Below, piece by piece: positions 60,945-64,000 of a stretch of DNA of 64,000 nucleotides (positions are counted from its first letter, which is position 1; every line of letters begins with the position of its first letter). The DNA is from JAGREO01 sp020446285 (GTDB lineage: Bacteria; Pseudomonadota; Alphaproteobacteria; Geminicoccales; Geminicoccaceae), in the NCBI GenBank assembly GCA_041398005.1, contig JAWKVP010000009.1:1-64000 (forward strand), written 5' to 3'. A program made the position numbers and the translations under genes. The notes beneath the pieces are model-generated. The model saw nothing but the letters and a program-made list of their open reading frames with translations. It did no database searches and was not told where the DNA came from.

Positions 60945-62824
60945 CAGACCGTCTCCTCGGGATGCTCGGGATGGATGCAGCGCACGCGCCTCGCGCCCTC
61001 GCCGGCCAGACGGATCTCGCCCTTGCGACATGCGTCCGCCGCCTTGTCACAACGCGGAGCGAAGGCGCAGCCGTCGGGCAGCCTGTCGACCACCGGCGGC
61101 AGTCCGGCGATGGCCGCGAGTTCGCGCCGGCCCTCGCCGAGTTCGGGCACGCAGGCGATGAGCCGTCTCGTATAGGGATGCGCCGGCGTGGCCAGGACGG
61201 CCGCGGTCGGTCCCTCCTCGACGATGCGACCGGCATACATGACCGCCACCCGGTCGCAGAGCTGGGCGACCACGCCGAAATCATGGGTGATGAAGAGAAT
61301 GGCGAGCCCGCGTTCGCGGCGAAGCTCGTCCAGCAGCGCAAGGATCTGCGCCTGCACGGTGACATCGAGGGCGGTGGTCGGCTCGTCGGCGATGATGATG
61401 TCAGGATCGTTGGCAAGCGCCATGGCGATCCCGACCCGCTGGCGCATGCCCCCGGAGAGTTCGTGCGGATAGGCCGGGAGCCGTGCCCCCGCATTGGGGA
61501 TGCGAACCGCATCGAGCAGTTCGAGCGCGCGCGCACGCGCCTCTGCATGCGGTACGCTCCGGTGCGCGCGGATGGCTTCGACGAGCTGATTCTCGATGGT
61601 ATGGAGCGGATGCAGCGTACCCAGCGGATCCTGGAAGATGTAGGCGACGCGATCGCCGCGCGCCGAACGCAGGCGCGATCTCGAAAAGCCGAGCACGTCC
61701 TCGCCATCGAGCCTGACCGCACCGCCGGTGATCACGCCGGGCGGCGAGGCGACGAGGCCCATCACCGAAAGTGCTGTGACCGACTTGCCCGAGCCGCTTT
61801 CGCCGACGAGCCCGAGACATTCGCCTTTGGCCAGATTTAGCGACACCTCGTTCACCGCCTTGTAGACACGTTTGCCGACATGAAAGCGGGTTTGCAGATC
61901 CTGCAGCGCGAGCAGCGGCGGTGCGGCCGGTGCTCCGGGAGGCGGCGACCGGCGGTCGATGCGGGTCATGGCCGCCGGCCGGTCGAGAGCACCCGAGCGC
62001 AGCCGCGGATCCAGCGCGTCACGAATGCCGTCGCCGAGCAGATTGATGCTCATGACGACAAGAAAGATCATCACGCCGGGCACCACCGATGTGTGCGGCG
62101 AGGTGATGAGCGCCGCGCGCGCCTCGCCCAGCATCGAGCCCAGATCGGCCTGCGGCGGCTGGCTGCCAAGGCCGAGAAACGACAGTCCTGCCGTCTCGAG
62201 AATCATCCAGCCGATGGTGGTCGACATGGCGATGACGATGACCGGCAACACGTTGGGCAGGAGTTCGCTTGCGAGAATGCGCCCGTGCCCCATGCCGGAA
62301 AGCCGCGCCGCATCGATGAATTCGCGATGCGCGAGACTGACGGTGACGCCACGGATATTGCGGGCGAAAAAGGGAATGTTGACGGCGGCGACAGCCACGA
62401 GTGCGTTCATGAGCCCCGGTCCGAGGGCGGCGACGATCGCGAGCGCCAGCAGGATGTAGGGAAAGGCCATGAGCATGTCGACGCCACGCATGACGATATT
62501 GTCGACAAGCCCGCCGAAATAGCCGGCGACGATGCCGATGGCCGAACCGATCGTCGCGGCGACGAATGCGGCGGCAAAGCCGACCGCAAGCGACAGCCTC
62601 GTTCCGTGCAGGAGGCGCGAGAGCAGGTCGCGGCCGAGATGGTCGGTGCCGAGCCAGTGCCCCTCACCGAACGGCAGGAGAAAGCGCCTGCCGGTCTCGG
62701 TGATGTTCGGGTCGGCAAGCGGCAGGACCGGGATCGCCAGCACGAAGAGGAGAATGGCGGCGAGAACGACGGCGCCGACAGCCGCGAGGCGGTTGCGGAA
62801 CAGGAGCCCGAGAAACAGCCTCAT
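60944..62824 (-). CDS. Fused oligopeptide ABC permease (DppC) and ATPase (DppD)
   Basis: A single frame of 626 residues without an internal stop. Residues 1 to about 280 are a DppC-type permease (LGTDHLGRDLLSRLLHG, then an EAA loop DAARLSGMGHGRILASELLPNVLP). After ALDPRLRSG and a linker rich in Pro and Ala, a DppD-type ATPase begins near residue 300: Walker A GESGSGKS, signature LSGGMRQRVGIAMAL, Walker B IIIADEPTTALD, and the Cys-rich FAPRCDKAADAC. An internal ATG (MTRIDRRS) at about 61969 could also start the ATPase alone. The start overlaps the dppB stop (ATGA). Confidence 0.85.
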   Translation of the reverse strand: MRLFLGLLFRNRLAAVGAVVLAAILLFVLAIPVLPLADPNITETGRRFLLPFGEGHWLGTDHLGRDLLSRLLHGTRLSLAVGFAAAFVAATIGSAIGIVAGYFGGLVDNIVMRGVDMLMAFPYILLALAIVAALGPGLMNALVAVAAVNIPFFARNIRGVTVSLAHREFIDAARLSGMGHGRILASELLPNVLPVIVIAMSTTIGWMILETAGLSFLGLGSQPPQADLGSMLGEARAALITSPHTSVVPGVMIFLVVMSINLLGDGIRDALDPRLRSGALDRPAAMTRIDRRSPPPGAPAAPPLLALQDLQTRFHVGKRVYKAVNEVSLNLAKGECLGLVGESGSGKSVTALSVMGLVASPPGVITGGAVRLDGEDVLGFSRSRLRSARGDRVAYIFQDPLGTLHPLHTIENQLVEAIRAHRSVPHAEARARALELLDAVRIPNAGARLPAYPHELSGGMRQRVGIAMALANDPDIIIADEPTTALDVTVQAQILALLDELRRERGLAILFITHDFGVVAQLCDRVAVMYAGRIVEEGPTAAVLATPAHPYTRRLIACVPELGEGRRELAAIAGLPPVVDRLPDGCAFAPRCDKAADACRKGEIRLAGEGARRVRCIHPEHPEETV

Positions 62825-63768
62825 GTCCGGATCCTCGGATCGAGCAGGCTCTGCGCCACATCGACGGCGATGTTGAAGAGCACATAGCAGCCGGCGACGA
62901 ACACCACGCCGCCCTGCACCAGCAGGATGTCCCGCTTGAGGATCGCCTCGACCAGCATCCGCCCGACACCGGGCCACTGGAACACCATCTCGATATAGAC
63001 CGCGCCGGAGAGCACGAAGCCCGCCTGGATGCCGAGTACGGGGATGATCGAGACCATCGCCGCCCGCAGTGCATGACCGGCGATCACCCGCGTTTCGCCG
63101 AGTCCCTTGGCGCGTGCGGTGCGGATATAGTCCTGCCTGAGCACTTCCAGCACCGCCGAGCGCGCCAGCCGGGCGATGACCCCCGTCGCCACCGCCGAAA
63201 GCGCCAGCGCCGGCATGACCAGATGCGCCAGCAGATCGGGCAGATCGCCACCGCCATAGATCGCATACATTCCCGAGACCGGCAGCCAGCGCAGCTTCAC
63301 CGCAAAGAGCAGGATCATCATCATCCCGAGAAAGAAGGACGGCACCGAAATGCCGATGAGTACGGTGAAGGTGATGAGCCTGTCGGCAGCGCCATATTGC
63401 CGCGCCGCGGAAACCGTGCCGGCAAGGATGCCGGCGAGCGAACACAGGACGAACGACGTTCCGGCGAGAACCAGCGTCGCCGAGAAGCGTTCGAGGATCT
63501 CGTCGAGCACCGGGCGGTTGAGGGAGAAGGAGCGGCCGAAATCGCCACCCAGCATGTTGACGAGCCAGATCAGGTATCGCTGTACCAGCGGCTTGTCGAG
63601 ACCGAGGTCACGGTTGAGCTTCTCGACATTTTCAGGCGTCGCATAACTGCCGAGAATGGCTGTTGCCGGATCACCCGGAATGGCCGCCATGATGAGAAAG
63701 ACGATGATCGTGATGCCGAGCAGCACCGGCACGGCATAGATCAGCCGTTTGAGAATGTAGTTCGCCAT
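62821..63768 (-). CDS. Oligopeptide/dipeptide ABC permease (DppB type)
   Basis: A 315-residue permease with six hydrophobic segments. It begins MANYILKRLIYAVPVLLGI, has IPGDPATAILG after the first helix, and an EAA loop DYIRTARAKGLGETRVIAGHALR. The ATG at 63768 was chosen; the frame extends upstream into the repeat. It overlaps the fused gene and lies downstream of the palindromic repeat that separates it from the binding-protein gene. Confidence 0.92.
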   Translation of the reverse strand: MANYILKRLIYAVPVLLGITIIVFLIMAAIPGDPATAILGSYATPENVEKLNRDLGLDKPLVQRYLIWLVNMLGGDFGRSFSLNRPVLDEILERFSATLVLAGTSFVLCSLAGILAGTVSAARQYGAADRLITFTVLIGISVPSFFLGMMMILLFAVKLRWLPVSGMYAIYGGGDLPDLLAHLVMPALALSAVATGVIARLARSAVLEVLRQDYIRTARAKGLGETRVIAGHALRAAMVSIIPVLGIQAGFVLSGAVYIEMVFQWPGVGRMLVEAILKRDILLVQGGVVFVAGCYVLFNIAVDVAQSLLDPRIRT

Positions 63769-63813
63769 GAGAGCATTCCCCGGCGCATCCGCGACTGCAG
63801 GTGAAACGCTAAA

Positions 63814-63870
63814 GCATCGATCCAGACAGATCATACGGATCTGTCTGGATAAATTGATGCAAGAACAAGG
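63814..63870. repeat. 58-bp dispersed palindromic repeat, copy 2
   Basis: About 90% identical to 22291-22348, with arms GCATCGATCCAGACAGATC and GATCTGTCTGGATAAATTGATGC. It sits between the binding-protein gene and dppB within the ABC operon, a position where a hairpin can stabilise the upstream message. Confidence 0.85.
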
Positions 63871-63879
63871 GCCGGGGAG

Positions 63880-64000
63880 TCAGTTCTTCACGACGGACTG
63901 AAGCTGCAGCAGGAAGGAGGGCTCCAGCCTGAAATTCTCCACCCGGTCGCTGGTGACCGCGTTCTGCTTCCAGTTGGCGACGAACACCCAGGGCGCATCC
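63880..64000 (-). CDS. Oligopeptide ABC substrate-binding protein (family 5), C-terminal end
   Basis: Only the last 39 residues are in the window: a segment with PWVFVANWKQNAV, then SFLLQLQSVVKN and a stop. The location before dppB and the ending resemble family 5 (DppA/OppA-type) periplasmic binding proteins. It is cut by the window edge and could not be identified further. Confidence 0.65.
   Translation of the reverse strand, partial: DAPWVFVANWKQNAVTSDRVENFRLEPSFLLQLQSVVKN

Noticed and set aside
1..64000. tRNA, rRNA, riboswitch or CRISPR loci
   Set aside because: None could be recognised by eye on either strand; a covariance-model search would be needed to exclude small RNAs.

Overview
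The window is a GC-rich, densely packed stretch of a bacterial chromosome, very probably an alphaproteobacterium. The evidence is a Paracoccus-type sox gene order, a transglutaminase-like cysteine protease of the type common in Rhizobiales and Rhodospirillales, xdhABC tied to a nucleoside-type ABC transporter, frequent 4-base start/stop overlaps, and GTG/TTG starts. No tRNA, rRNA or CRISPR array was seen. The lifestyle suggested is a chemolitho-heterotroph that oxidises reduced sulfur and scavenges purines, sugars, peptides and ammonium.

Region by region. 0-3.6 kb: GST, aldo/keto reductase, an inositol-monophosphatase-family enzyme and an MFS transporter. 3.7-13.8 kb: purine catabolism, with allantoate amidohydrolase and OHCU decarboxylase divergent from xdhABC, which is translationally coupled to an ATPase and two permeases of a BMP-type purine/nucleoside importer that has no binding protein here. 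A strong hairpin terminator closes this block. 14-17.4 kb: a BTLCP protease, an SDR, a 279-bp element with 35-bp inverted ends, a HAD hydrolase and a GNAT. 17.4-23.6 kb: the most interesting metabolic locus. A (S)-sulfolactate-dehydrogenase-like gene is divergent from an operon of a YihV-like sugar kinase, a YihT/LacD-like aldolase, a TauC/SsuC-like permease, a ComC-like dehydrogenase and an MFS carrier. This looks like a sulfosugar or C3-sulfonate pathway. 23.6-27.6 kb: MaoC dehydratase and a sugar ABC transporter without an ATPase.

27.6-31.5 kb is an accessory scar. It holds a 964-bp inverted-repeat-bounded cassette carrying only a membrane-anchored WYL-domain gene, a RAYT transposase remnant, a broken DDE transposase and two tandem decayed rhodanese genes. 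31.5-45 kb: a UxaA-family dehydratase and then the thiosulfate-oxidation cluster, soxS divergent from soxVWXYZABCDEF, followed by a DUF302 protein and a YeeE/YedE (SoxT-like) transporter. soxR is not in the window, but the soxS-soxV and soxW-soxX gaps share an operator-like motif.

45-64 kb: pxpABC (5-oxoprolinase), a YpfJ-like zinc peptidase, an ammonium transporter with a clear sigma-54 promoter and NtrC-like site, a UbiH-type hydroxylase, a second 2-hydroxyacid dehydrogenase, a three-gene ExbB/TolQ-like membrane system of unknown role, a Sel1 protein, an ABC-F ATPase, a DMT exporter, a PanE-type reductase, and a GntR-regulated oligopeptide ABC operon with a fused permease-ATPase. The last substrate-binding protein runs off the window end. 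A 58-bp palindromic repeat occurs twice, at 22.3 and 63.8 kb.

Functional themes: nitrogen scavenging (purines, ammonium, 5-oxoproline), inorganic sulfur oxidation (sox), and a possible organosulfonate route. All family calls come from reading motifs and recalled family members; no search was run.
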